A stretch of DNA of 64,000 nt from Mesorhabditis belari. Taxonomy: Eukaryota > Nematoda > Chromadorea > Rhabditida > Rhabditidae. The stretch spans positions 703,501-767,500 of the forward strand of contig CAUEEP010000935.1 in assembly GCA_958450365.1 (NCBI GenBank). Reading direction: 5' to 3'. Below are positions 11,501 through 22,600 of this stretch, piece by piece. The notes under the pieces were generated by a model, which was not told the origin of the DNA, did not search any database, and saw nothing but the letters and a program-made list of their open reading frames with translations. Position 1 is the stretch's first letter. Every line of letters starts with the position of its first letter. A program made the translations under genes and the position numbers.

Positions 11501-14500
11501 TTTCATCGCTTCTCCCTTTCCAATTCGAATTCGCATCTAATTCGGCGTCTTTCATGATCTCATCTTGCAAATTTTTCGCACAAATTTCAAAGTATGAACT
11601 CTAGAAAGTATTCATTTACGCATTTAACAATAAAAACAACCAAAAAACTCCACAATTGACCAGTTTCCACAAAAGTGATCAGTAAGATGATAAAGTTCTG
11701 TAAAATGTTGAAAGATCATAATGTAAAGAGTTTTAAAAAAGTACCTGAGTTTGAAAAAACTTGTGCATTTCGGTCATATGTGGAATATTTGTAGGCAAAA
11801 ATCGATGTGCATCATCGCTTTCTTCGCCTTTCTCTAATAACTTCATCGCATAGCGGAAACCTGCAATTACAGTTTGGAATGGACGAAAACACGAGGAGAT
11901 TTCTTTCAGAAAAGGATATGCTGCGCCTGGTGGGTAGTCTTTTTTAAACTACCGTAAATACTGTAATAATACCCTATCCTCTCCCCCGTACAGTCGCGTA
12001 GTCGCAAAAATTTTCTCGTATTTCATTTTTTTCAAAGCACCCGTACTTTCAAAAAATGCGTCTTTGGTATCAAAAAAATAGCCCTGATTTTCAGCTATTT
12101 TTTGATACCTAAGCGAACATTGTAGCATAAACCAGTGTCGAGAAAAGCTCGTTCAAAGCTAGACTACGCAACACTCCGCGCCGTCATTATGGGGGTGGGG
12201 TACTATTACAGTATTTACGATAGGTTCTTTTTTGTCAAACCTGTTCCCTGTTCTTCCACAACGAAAACCCTTCTTTCAGCCTCGACCTCCGGGGAAATTC
12301 CCACAATTTTGTAGCTTTTCAACTGAGCATTCGAGCATTGAAAAGCCATGATGTTTGGGTCCTAGATTAATCTTTTATAAGTCTAGTTCGATCTGCCGAC
12401 GTGGTCAACTGGTTAGGAGTTCTTTCTCTCAATCAGAAGGTTAAGGCTTTGATTCGATATCTGATTTGGATTTTGGATTTGGATAACCGATTTGGATACC
12501 CGATTTCAATCCAATCGGGTATCTGTATTCGATTGAAACATTATTGCACAGAGTATCATGTTTTTAAAATGCTTTTAATCATTTTCAAGAAATTTCATAG
12601 AAGTTCAGCTCTGGCAACCTAGAAAAGTCCGCTAGCACCACGTTTTGCCAAAAAAAGACTTTCCTCTATTTAAGCATTAATTTGCTTACTTAATTTGTTA
12701 TTTTATTGTTTATGATAAAGTTGCTGGTGATTAAATAAATAGATTTTGCTTTGAATCCAGAATAAAATCGAGGAAAGCCTTTTTTTCGGCAAAACGTGGT
12801 GCTAACGGACTTTTCTAGGTTGCCAGAGCTGAACTTCTATGAAATTTCTTGAAAATGATTAAAAGCATTTAAAAAACATGATACTCTGTGCAATAATGTT
12901 TCAATCGAATACAGATATCGGATTGGATTGAAATCGGGTATCCAAATCCAAAATCGAAATCGGTTATCCAAATCGGTTATCCAAATCAGTTATCCAAATC
13001 AGTTATCCGCGGTGAGTTCAATCCAAATCGGATACAACATATAAATAAATGTACCTTTATCGAAGCTGCATATAGTTCTTCGAAGTTCAATTGTGTTCCA
13101 TCATATGAGAGATGACTTCGATAGATCCGCTCAGCGCGTACCTAATTGTAAAATGTAATTTCATCGATTGTTAGTTTCTCATTTTCAACTTTATTCCTTA
13201 ACTTATGCATTCTAAAAGGATTTCTGATTTCTGATCAAAAGCTCACGAGATATTTAGCCGTTTTCCTTCTCACAGCATTCCTCAATGTCACATCTTTTTC
13301 CTCTTGAAGACCCTGAAAGAAATCTTTTCACTAATCCAAGCATTATTTCACTTGTATCAAAACGTGCGCAGCTTGTTTTAAACAATGAAATGCCAATTCG
13401 AATTCCCGTTCACTTTCCGCTCTTTGCGCTGTCGATACCAACTCGGCAGCCACCAAAAGATATTCATCAGATTTCACCGTTTCAGTCAAAACTGAAAGAA
13501 AAAGGTATTTTAAATCTTTTTCTGTTTAATTCATTAGCTCAGTTTTATAAGATTTAACTTCTAAAAGAAAGCTTTATAATGAAGGAAACCTCTTGAAGAA
13601 AATGGCGCCGCTAGGGGCATTTTGTTGAGAAAGCGTCGAATAGCTGTTGGTGGATGATCTCTTTCTGTTGACGAGTCAAAAGTTAACTGAAATTTTCATG
13701 CAATAGTTGATCTTAAGGTTTTACATTCAACTTACCGGCAAATCGGGAAATTGAAATGCGGACGGTGAGTCGGGTGGAGTGTTGTAGGCTTGCGATTCGG
13801 TTTCACCGGATATCGATTGACTGGCATCGAGTGTCTGAAAGGGAATTTCCCGTTAACGATTTTTGAACAAATTATATATAAATTATATATAAATGTATAT
13901 AAATATATATAAATAAATTATATAAGTGTCAAATGACTTCTTTAAGTGAAGTTATTTGATCTTTATTGAGCTTATCAGCTAAATACCAGTTAAATAACAG
14001 TTAAAAGTTCTTTTAACTGGTATTTAACTTCTTTAAGTGAAGTTATTTACTATCTATTGAACTTATCAGCTAAATACCAGTTACAAGTCGACGATTCACA
14101 ATTCTTTCCACTTATTGATCGATTCAGCTTGTTAAATATTTGTTAAATAAAACTTGAATTCAACGTATGCAAAGTTTAAAATTCAGTCGAATTAAAGAAT
14201 TTATTCACGTTGAATTCAAGAAAGAAAGAAAAAAAAGATGGAAATCAAGTGGAATTTAAATGATCACAATGGAAGAAAAAAGATTAGCTAAGTTTAAAAA
14301 AAAAGTAAGTTTAAAGTTGAGCTTAGAATTGGGTGTAAGATGGCTTGTAGCTCTGTTTTTTTAAAAATCACAAAGCCAAATTTCAATAGAACTTTAAAAT
14401 CGAATAATTTAAGCCTTTTTTCCTTATATTGGGTTGTCCAGTTATGAATGCGCGTTTTTTACTATTTTCTAAATTTCTCAAGATACCGAAATCAAGAAAA

Positions 14501-17500
14501 AGATATATATGAGTATTATTCGAAAGCTGAAGATCTCCTCTACATTTTGATATGAAAAGTTTTTGAATTTGTCCAGCTTTTGGGCAAATTGACTGCACAG
14601 ATTTGAAGAGGTGGCCAAAAAATGGAAGGGTGCCTTTGGATCAAGTTTTGGCCCCGCTCAAATTGAGTTAACCGTTTGATGTTTGGCCAATAGATATATA
14701 AATACAACTTTTTTTAAATATAACAATTTCAGAGCATCTTTACTTTTCTTTTCTTTTCTGGGCGGTTATTTTACACCATAAAACCTGAGGAATAGCTAAG
14801 CTGAAACGGGTTTTTTCGAAAGCGACCTCTCCCTTTGTGCAGTCAATTTCCCAAAAAGTTGAAAGAATTCAAAAACGATTTTTATTCCAAAATGTAGAGG
14901 AGATCTTGAGCTTTCGAATGATATATAACACTCATAAACATCTCTTCGATATCTTGAGAAATTCACAAAATAGTAAAAACGCGCATTCATAACTGGACAA
15001 CCCAATATTTAGTTTAAATCATCGATTATGAAGTCGTTAGCAAAAAAAAGTGTCTATGGAGTAAAATGACTTAAGGACTAAGTTTAGGGTGAATTTAGAC
15101 TACTTACAAGAGTAGTTATTTAGCTATTTAGCAATTTAGCTATTTAGCTAGTTAGCTATTTAGCTATTTAGCTATTTAGCTAGTTATTTAGGTAGCTATT
15201 TGCATTGATCTTTCTCAATATTTTTCAACTCATTTGCTTCATTTACATGTTCTTGTGCTTGTTCTTCACTTGTCGCTTCAGTTGTCGGTTCCAAGAGAGT
15301 GTTCAGATCGTTGGCGGTGCTAAAAAACGTAATTTATAATTAAAAGTGACTATTGGTAAATTTGACTCTAGCCGACACACGATTTTGAACAAGCATCGCA
15401 ATTAACTGCCAAACAGTGAACTTTGAATTAAACACAAAACATTAATTATAGTGAACGAGAGTGAATGTAAATTTTGATGCCCAAATTCACATTTACCATT
15501 TACATTTGATGTATAAGATGAAAATCTATTCAATCTTGATCTAAACCTTGTTGGAATCGGTGTATCCATGATATCTTGTAGTTGGACATCGTTAACTCTT
15601 GTTGGAAGAGATGTTAGCGTGACAATATTTGGAGAAGTGACTGTTTCAGTGGCTTTCTAAACAAATCTTTGATTAATTTTTGGCACCAAAAGGATCAAAA
15701 GGATTTATTGCTTATTGCTTAAATTTCCTGAACCTGAACGAATTCATGCAATAATCGAGCCTTCCTCAGCACCTCGCTATCAAGAAGAAACTCGAAGACG
15801 TGAGCGGTTGCCTGAATGTTTTCTTGTAAAAGAAAAAAACATTGGCAGTTTAAAAATTATTGTGTTGGTATATGTGACAGTTTGAGCACTTTCTTCAAAA
15901 GAAACCCATTTTGGTGTCAATGGAAAAGTTGTAGAGAATCAAAAATCAAGCTTATATCCAAATTTTCAGAACGATTCAAAAACTGGTTTTCAAGAAATGC
16001 CAAATTTACGAATTTTCACAAAACTTGCATTTTAAGCGAAACTACTAAGTGTATCTTTTTGGAAATTTGGCTATAAGCCTAATTTTTGATTCTCTACAAC
16101 TTTTCTATTGACACCAAAATGGGTTTCTTTTGAAGAAAGTGCCCAAACTGGGACACTGGGACAGCTCCAGTCCACCATTTTTGAGTCTCACACTTGTCTC
16201 ACACACAAACCAAAATCCTACTACAAAAGAGGAGTCCGCAAACTGCCTGTAAAATGGGCAGAAGTATGGAAATAATAATGGAAATTATTTGGAATGAATT
16301 TATGGTTTCATGTTGCATAAATTTTAGTTCAAAGCGCCCTCATGTTGCAAAACTGACTCGCTCTAAAATAAATAGCCTTGTTTGGGAACTTTTGGCGCAT
16401 TCCCCATACAGTCCGGACCTTGCTCCTTCTGATTACTATTTATTCCGGACCATGAGTAATTGGCTTGCGGGAGAACACTTCGACTCGGAAGAAGCAGTAA
16501 AAAATTGGCTTTGAAAGTTTTTCGATTCAAAACCAAAATCCTACTACGAAAGAGGAATCCGCAAATTGCCTGTAAAATGGGCAGAAGTCGTCAATAATAA
16601 TGGAAATAATTTGGAATGAATTTATGCTTTTATGTTGAATAAATTTTAGTTCAAAGTACCGCAGTTTTCAATTGACCAACTCAATAGAATTGAAAGCTAT
16701 AAACATAAATTACTCGTCTTTACTTCTTAACTCAAAACTCAATCTTCTTATTTTCTTATCTCAAATCACTAAACTCTTTTCCTTTCCTCAATCGCCGCCT
16801 CATCAGCTTTCCCAAAGAGTTTTGGTTGTGGAAAAGTTGGGAAAGTTCCTCGGAGGTACAGCTAAAATTAATATTTGTTCAAAAATTGTTCAAAAACTTG
16901 TTCACTTTGTTTATTTAAAAGCTTTATTCAAAGAAAAAACCCACTTGTTTATGTAATTTCGCAAGAGCTGATTGTAATTTGTTGACCTCTCGATAACGAG
17001 TTGTTAATCGAAATATTCGTGGCTCAGAAAGGAGAGATTCTTTTGGTAAGAACTAAACGAACTAAACGTTTACAGATGTTAGCTAAAACTGTAATTCAAA
17101 ATTGATTCAATATCGTTTTTAGTACAAGATACGGGAAAAGTTTTGTCCCCTTCCAAAGTCACTTTTACAATATTTTCTGAAGTTTTCTGAAGTTTTCTGA
17201 GCTTTCCAAAGCCTCAAAATCTAAAAAATACCGTATTTACTCTATTAGTGGGGTCCCCCACTATTTTTTCAACCCCCTTCCAGACGACCCCACTATTAGA
17301 GAGGACCCCACTATTAGAGAAATTTAAAAGAACATAAAACCAAAGTTTTAAATTGAAAAGATATCAATTTTTCTCCGAAATTCTTGACAAAACAAGTTTG
17401 GCTTCATATTTTATTTAGCTTTAACCGTAACAAAACATTAACAAACAGTAAAAGAACTAATCCAAGAGATCAACAATTGATGTATCACTTTCGTTACCAA

Positions 17501-18979
17501 TATTAGAAGGACCCACTATTTTTCAACCCCCCCAGACGACCCCACTATTAGAGAGGACCCCACTAATAGAGTAAATACGGTAAGCTTTTTCAAGTATTTT
17601 TATACTAGAAAATTGTTTTATAAGTGTTTTATGGGGGTGGGACAAATGGGGCCTTTTGGTGGGGGGGGGGGCTTTGGGGGGGGGTGGGGGGAGGGGCAAA
17701 ACCGCGACTTACCGCTTAAGTTTTTGCCTTTTAGCCCAAATTTGACGTGTCAGCGAGGTCTGATTTGTCGAAATTCGGAATCTACGCATACGATTCCTTT
17801 CTATGAAAACATTTTTGAAGCTCTACGACCTTGCCTAAGGCCTTTTCCAGCAAAAAAAAAGGTGCGCAAATGTCCAGGTGCGCAAAAAAAGGTCGCATTT
17901 GTCCCACCCCCCTGCTTTATAACAATTTTAGTCATACAGGAAATTTTATAGAACTTTTTATGACAATATTTCAGGTTAAAGAACAAAATATCTTTCCTAG
18001 CTTTGTAGGAAATTTGAATTTAATATTTTCAAAAGTTTTTAATAATTAATAACTATTTAACTATAAAAACAGTCATTTATTACGGTTTTCAATTTGCATT
18101 TGAGCATTTTCGCCCTCATTTTTCGTCTTTCTTCAGATCAACTTGTCGATTTTTGTGGTTTGATGTAATTTTGGTCATCTATTTTCAAAAAAAAAAACCC
18201 GGGCTTCCTAAGCAAAATCTTCAAAAATAAGCAAAATTTCCTAAGAACTATGGCTAGCCAAATGTGAATAATGCTAAAAAGTCTTCAGGAAAATGTTTTA
18301 CTATCTAGATAGTCATTTGAAAGTGTTTAGGAAAGCTATTTTGGTCTTTGGCCTCAAATGTTTTCATAAAAAGTTCGATAAAATTTTTTATGAGTAAAAT
18401 AGAAGATATAAAAGAATTTTCTAGCGTAAAAACACTTGAAAAATCTGATTTTTTAGGTTTTGAGGCTTTGGAAAGTTTCTAAAACGTTGTAAAAGTGATT
18501 TTAGGAGGGGACCGGATTTTTTGACGCACCTGGTACCAAAAAACGACCTCGAATCAACTTTGAATTACACTTTTAGCTTTAAATCCTGCAAACAATGATG
18601 ATCACAAAGATCACAAAGAACACAAAGAACACACAGAACACAATTCAAAGTTGATTCGAGATCGTTTTTAGTACAAGATGCGTGAAAAATTCTGTCCCTT
18701 ACTAAAATCACAAAGATATTGATCAACTTACTTTAAACTCTAAAGTGTAAGCCGTAAAAGTGACACCGATCATCGTTTCATCGCTCGCAGAGATCAACGT
18801 CACAGTGCACGGACAATCGGCTCTAAAAATGAGTAAAAATTTATTCATTTACAAGTCCAATTCGTTTATTTTATAGTGTTTCTAGTTTTAGAAACTCAAA
18901 AAAAAGCTCACTTTGATCGAAACATCAATTTCCCCATTTCACTTGTGCAATACGAGTCATCCGGTAATAAATTCGTCAT
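8564..18979 (-). CDS. PX-MIT-kinase protein, RPS6KC1 (RPK118) type
   Basis: Multi-exon minus-strand gene, start ATG at about 18,979. Exons at 18,913-18,979, about 18,740-18,825, 16,940-17,060, 16,775-16,865 and about 15,735-15,810 form a PX domain (motifs RLTTRYREVNKL, FPTFPQPKLFG, DEAAIEERKR), which binds phosphoinositides on endosomes. A polar linker follows (15,550-15,660; 15,190-15,320; 13,740-13,840; 13,590-13,690). A MIT domain (13,270-13,510 and 13,070-13,150) reads YLLVAAELVSTAQRAESE and RRKTAKYL. The kinase-like domain starts near 12,300 (SYKIVGISPE), has the AMK lysine exon at 11,745-11,860, an insert rich in Glu/Ser, then WTAQLVSALYVLH, DLQPSN, APE and CDIWSLGAILYELTTG, ending with DPNERLTLDAIRAHPFF (8,600-8,690; stop at 8,564). 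Order and motifs fit vertebrate RPS6KC1. The HRD arginine and DFG are missing, so it is probably a pseudokinase. The exon ending at about 9,302 runs into a repeat and a stop. Confidence 0.82.
8760..9300. repeat. Dispersed repeat with stem-loop and Sm-like site, copy 1
   Basis: Copies lie at 57,270-58,060 (interrupted) and 59,770-59,930. Shared parts include CAATCGATTCGCCGA, GCGGTGAGCGACTGAG, a stem-loop TTGGGC-GTCATTAT-GCCCAA at about 9,144-9,163, an AATTTTTG motif soon after (about 9,174), and ACCATTGTGTTACTTAAA. A short hairpin TTGAGAGAATAAC/GTTATTCTCTCAA closes it at about 9,280-9,316, exactly where the kinase reading frame stops. It sits before the last exon of the kinase-like gene. Confidence 0.55.
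9532..9803. mobile_element. MITE family A, copy 1 (kinase gene intron)
   Basis: Non-coding 272-bp element with inverted ends TACCGTAAATACTGTAATA and TATTACAGTATTTACGGTA and an internal inverted motif around CAGGGCTATTTTTTGATAC. The intron that holds it (9,478-9,825) would be only about 76 bp without it. Complete relatives: 11,950, 22,568, 23,655, 36,463 and 54,785. Confidence 0.85.
10730..10965. repeat. 12-bp minisatellite AATATTAACTAC
   Basis: About 19 tandem units of AATATTAACTAC with variants (AAGATTGACTAC, AATATTGACTAG). Lies in an intron of the kinase-like gene. A short run of GAAAGATTT (four units) lies near 10,105-10,140. Confidence 0.85.
11870..11949 (+). repeat. Inverted copy of a downstream exon of the same gene
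   Basis: This 80-bp stretch repeats, inverted and with only a few differences, 9,804-9,882: the 3' part of the kinase exon coding AVWNGRKHGEISFRKGYAAP, its 5' splice site and the first intron bases up to the MITE. Here it is non-coding, antisense to the gene, and forms the last part of the intron right before the AMK exon (exon edge about 11,860). It is continuous with the MITE copy at 11,950-12,222, so exon piece and MITE were copied as one unit. Confidence 0.85.
11950..12222. mobile_element. MITE family A, copy 2 (duplicated with exon piece)
   Basis: Same ends as the family (TACCGTAAATACTGTAATA ... CAGTATTTACGATA), in inverted orientation relative to copy 1. With the exon copy beside it, it takes up about 353 of the 380 bp of the intron 11,861-12,240. 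Confidence 0.85.
12390..12475 (+). ncRNA. tRNA-like sequence (A box/B box), intronic
   Basis: Has a tRNA A-box-like segment CGTGGTCAACTGGTTAGGAG and, about 45 bp on, a B-box-like GCTTTGATTCGATATC. Stems are poor, so it is a tRNA-derived relic or SINE-like head rather than a working tRNA. It lies beside the 12,485-12,960 palindrome. Confidence 0.35.
12485..12965. repeat. 480-bp palindrome in kinase gene intron
   Basis: Left arm 12,485-12,665 (ending GTTTTGCCAAAAAAAGAC) pairs with right arm 12,785-12,965 with few mismatches; the arms include CAGCTCTGGCAACCTAGAAA and its complement. The central 120 bp are unique. The outer ends fade into repeats of ATCCAAATCGGTT (12,950-13,010). No protein is encoded. 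Confidence 0.8.
13860..14100. repeat. Local duplicated AT-rich block
   Basis: ACTTCTTTAAGTGAAGTTATTT occurs at about 13,934 and 14,028, each followed by CTTATCAGCTAAATACCAGTTA; a short (TATATAAA)n run precedes. Intronic, non-coding. 14,100-14,428 shows nothing further. Confidence 0.6.
14429..15005. mobile_element. Palindromic mariner-type element, 577 bp
   Basis: Begins TTGGGTTGTCCAGTTATGAA and ends with its inverse (TTCATAACTGGACAACCCAA), flanked by TA. The arms pair for about 170 bp (14,429-14,600 against 14,830-15,005). No transposase. A decayed half of a related element is seen at about 23,035-23,285 in the FGGY gene (sharing CCAAAATGTAGRGG and TTTCACCATAAAAC-like segments). Confidence 0.75.
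15110..15195. repeat. Short tandem repeat TTAGCTAT
   Basis: About nine units of TTTAGCTA/TTAGCTAG. Intronic in the kinase-like gene. Confidence 0.8.
15869..16684 (+). mobile_element. Decayed mariner with internal palindrome
   Basis: 15,869-16,160 is an internal palindrome (GTGACAGTTTGAGCACTTTC against GAAAGTGCCCAAACTGGGAC) that recurs in the element at 61,000-61,545. Beyond it, 16,330-16,620 codes pieces of a mariner transposase: HVAKLTRSKIN, SPDLAPSDYYLFRTM (last catalytic Asp), FDSEEAVKNWL and LPVKWAEVV. A stop follows KNWL, and the tail is repeated at 16,217-16,320 and 16,530-16,640. The right end is CCAACTCAA followed by TA at 16,685. It is inactive and lies in an intron. Confidence 0.7.
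17229..17582. mobile_element. MITE family D (TACCGTATTTACTCTATTAG), 354 bp
   Basis: The left end TACCGTATTTACTCTATTAG is matched by the inverse at the right (CTAATAGAGTAAATACGGTA). Inside, GACCCCACTATTAGAGA occurs several times near both ends. Non-coding, in the PX-domain intron. Confidence 0.8.
17631..17912. mobile_element. GTGGGACAAATGCGACC fold-back element, damaged copy
   Basis: Right half (17,705-17,912) matches 33,205-33,417 closely. The left end starts GGGGGTGGGACAAATG but turns into runs of G at 17,655-17,700 where other copies have CGACCTTTTTTTGCGCACC. This looks like deletion plus poor consensus. Frames across it are shadows of the repeat. 17,913-18,735 is intron without further features seen. 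Confidence 0.65.
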
Positions 18980-19116
18980 CCCGAAATATTAGAAATAAAA
19001 AGCTTTCATCGAATCGAAAATCTCTAAAATTTCTCTATAATCATTCCAAAAAAACAAGGAAATAAGAAAGAAAACAAAAAAAAAGTCAGAAAAGAATTGA
19101 TAACGATAAAAGAAAT

Positions 19117-19632
19117 GGGAGTGGGACAAATGCGACCTTTTTTTGCGCACCCGGACATTTGCGCACCGTTTTTTCCGCACCTTGCCCATTAGCGCACCTT
19201 TTTTCGCGTTTTAAAAAACTCTAAAAGCTAATATTAACCAATTTCTATTCCAAAAGTTGTTTTTCGAGGTAATTTGAGGGCGTCGAATTCAAATTTTGAC
19301 ATAACAGAGCGTGTGGAACCAATTTGAAAGACAAAACGGCTAGATCAAATTACAGAAAATTGTCGATTTGTATCTCTTGTCGATCTCTTTGTATAACTCC
19401 GTTCGTTTGTTTCCACAAGCTCTAATATGTCAAAATTTCGATTCTACGCCCTAAAATTACCTAGAAAAACAACTTTTGGAATAGAAATTGGTTAATATTA
19501 GCTTTTTAGAGCTTTTTTAGAGCTTTTAGAGCTTCAAACGCGAAAAAAGGTGCGCTAATGGGCAAGGTGCGGAAAAAAAGGTGCGCAAATGTCCGGGTGC
19601 GCAAAAAAAAGGGTCGCATTTGTCCCACTCCC
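19117..19632. mobile_element. Large fold-back element between two genes, 516 bp
   Basis: Ends GGAGTGGGACAAATGCGACC and its inverse; the arms run about 150-200 bp each (with GCGCACC repeated) and meet around a partly palindromic centre. A 9-bp direct repeat AAAGAAATG flanks it (before 19,117 and at 19,634). That size of target duplication fits Mutator-type elements. It fills nearly all of the 670-bp gap between the kinase-like gene start (18,979) and the FGGY gene stop (19,651). Confidence 0.75.
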
Positions 19633-19650
19633 AAAGAAATGAATGTTTTC

Positions 19651-22600
19651 TCATTTCTCGATGATTTCTCGATATTTCTTCTGATCTTCGTACATCTCCA
19701 AAAAGACGGCGAACTTTTTATCATAAAAACTTTCGAGTTTCTCATTTGGTTGAATTGTTTTCGAGATTTTTGTCATCTTTTTCATCGCCATTTCAAGATT
19801 TGTGCAGAAATTTGCAGCAACTGATGCTAAAATCGCCGATCCTAAAATCATCGCTTCCGAATTTTCACAAAGAAGAACCACACATTTTGTCGCATTCGCT
19901 ATTTCTTGTAGATAGAGAGCGTTCTTCGCTCCACCACCCGTAACAATAATCTCTTTAATCGAGTATCCATTTCGGTTCATTTCTTCAATAATATGTCGAT
20001 GTCCTAAAGCTATTGATTGCACAGTTGCTAGGTATAATTTCAACAAATCTTCCGTCGATTTTGTCAGATTTAAGCCAACAATCGATCCTCTCAGACTCGG
20101 ATCAGCTCTTGGAGAGCGATTTCCATGAAAATACGGCAGAATGTGGAGATCTTTTGCAAGTAAATGGCACTCAGAACTCGCATTTCTCAAGCTGAATAGC
20201 AATTGATTCAGATAGTCAATGAAATGAAGATTTTCTTCTTCAGCTTTCGCTTTGAGATTTTCAAAATCAGGATTTGTTGAGAATAAATGATCTAATAAAG
20301 CTCCAGTGGCCGATTGCCCGCCTTCATTCAACCACAAATTGGGTAACACGGCTGAGAAGTACGGTCCCCAAACACCTAAAAGAAAAATCCTTTTTTTTTT
20401 ATTAGACCAAATCTTTCTCAAGGATGTAAATATGTGAGATTTGAAGAATTAATAAGAGGCTGAGTATTCAGAAATGAAGCTAATAAGGTAAAGAGACTAG
20501 TTGTGACTTGTTGAGTGTGTTCCTTGCGAGTAAGTAAATTACAGGAATAAAATTTACATTAAGTAATTTTGACTCGATTAATCGACGCTTTTGGTCGAAT
20601 AAACTACGAGCAATCCTCTTTATACGGCGAGTAAATTGAATATCTTTACATTTGAAGGGAATTTGTCACCAAATCATTTAAAAAGCTCAATATCTTTAAA
20701 AGCAGTCGTACATGCTTTTTTGCGACAATTTTTCGCAATAATTTTCGTTAAAAGTACGGTAAGTAAGTAAGTAATTTTCCTAAGTTTGCGTTTTTAAAAA
20801 CTCACGCATAACTCGCAAGGAACACACTCTAGTTATGAGTATGAGTTTTGAAGTTAGATACCGTATTTTCTCTAAACGTATTGCACCCTGAGCGTCGCCT
20901 AAATTGCTCGAAATCTCGAGAACCGCTTATCAGAACCTATCGATGTGGGATCGGAAAATGTAGCTGACGATGAGATCTTGTGAGGGATTTGAGTGTTGAG
21001 CTTTTGTAAAATCTTTGAAAGCCATAAAATAGTCACCAACTCGGCTCGCCGGGGTGCACTACTATTAGAGAAAAGCCGGCACATGAAAAACACACTTTTA
21101 AATGGCGCACCGAACCCTCCAGGTGCACCGAATGAATTCTAGAATCATGCATAAGGAGAAATCTTGGCCTAAGCCTTTTCCTAAGCCTTTCGTTCTCATT
21201 TCCCATTGATAAAATACCGTATTTCCTCTCATAGTAGTGCACCCTAATCGTCGTCTAAATTGCTCGAAATCTCAAAAACCGCTTATCAGAACCTATCGAT
21301 ATGGGATCGGAAAATGTAGCTGACGATGAGATCTTGTGGGGGCTTAAAGTGTTGAGCTTCTGGGAAAAATTGAAAACCATAAAATCGGCATCAACTCGGC
21401 TCGGTGCGGTTCACTACTATTAGAGAAAATACGGTACCTGGAATGAATCGAGCCATCGGAGATAAAGCCATTACACAATCGGAAGTTCCACAAATTAGTG
21501 AAATCCTCGAATCGAAGTTAATTTTTTCTGAAAATATTTTAATTTCAATCTATTGAATCGCAAGGCTATTTACTTTTTTTGAAAAAGCTTTCAGAAGTCA
21601 TTTTGTTTAAAGTCTTATTTCTTCAAACTTTAGACAAATCACAAGGGAAGGTCACAAGGCTGAGGTGACCAAATGACATCAACCATATACCATACAATGC
21701 AGAATTTTACGCTGATTCCGATGCTGTTATCCGTTTTTGCAAAATCATTCGGAAACGCGAGGGATCTAGAAAAGAAGTTTGAGATCAAAAATCATTCCTT
21801 ATAGAAGGCTTCTTTCACCGCCTCAAAGTGTCAGCTTGTGGTGTAGTGGATAAGAGTCTTGTTTCCGAAACTAGCCATCAAATTCTTGCTCGGGTTCGAT
21901 CTCTTTCTTTTGTTGGTATATAGCTCATTTCATTTGACCACCTCAGCCTTGTGACCATCCATTGCCAGTTTCGTTTTAATAATTAGACAAAAAGCTTCGA
22001 CTAATATTAATGTTCAAATACAAATTCAAATCACCGATATCATTTCCCCGTGCTCCAATTGTTCCAATTGTTCCCGCATGTGCATCAATGATCGAAACGC
22101 TCACTTTGATTCCCCTCATTAAACCCAACTCTTCAGCGCCTTTTTCTGTCAACTCTCCCACAGCTTCTCCCAAGTTTCGAATTTCGTTTCCAATCTTTTC
22201 AAACCCATCACTAACAACCTCCTCTAATCCAATCTCACGGAAAAATTCGGAATCCCATTTCTCCTCTTTGCTCAAATACGTCCATTTGCAAGTTGTCGAA
22301 CAGATCGATCGCTTCGTTGATCCAGTGGCTTTCCATGTCAGAAAATCAGGTAAATCAAAGAAAACTCCAGCTTTTTTCCAAGTCTCTTCATTATTTTCTT
22401 TGAGCCACAAGAGTTTTGGGATTTCCATTTCTGGGGAGATTTTCCCGCCGACAAAATCGAGAACTCGACTTTTTGTCTGATTGATTCGATCGGTTTCTTT
22501 CTCGGCTCGATGATCCATCCAAAGGATTACATTGTGAGATGGATCACCTGAAATCGAAGGGTAATCCTACCGTAAATACTGTAAGAGTACCCCATCCCCA

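Noticed and set aside
22010..22480. 156-codon plus-strand frame
   Set aside because: Antisense shadow of FGGY exon 4.
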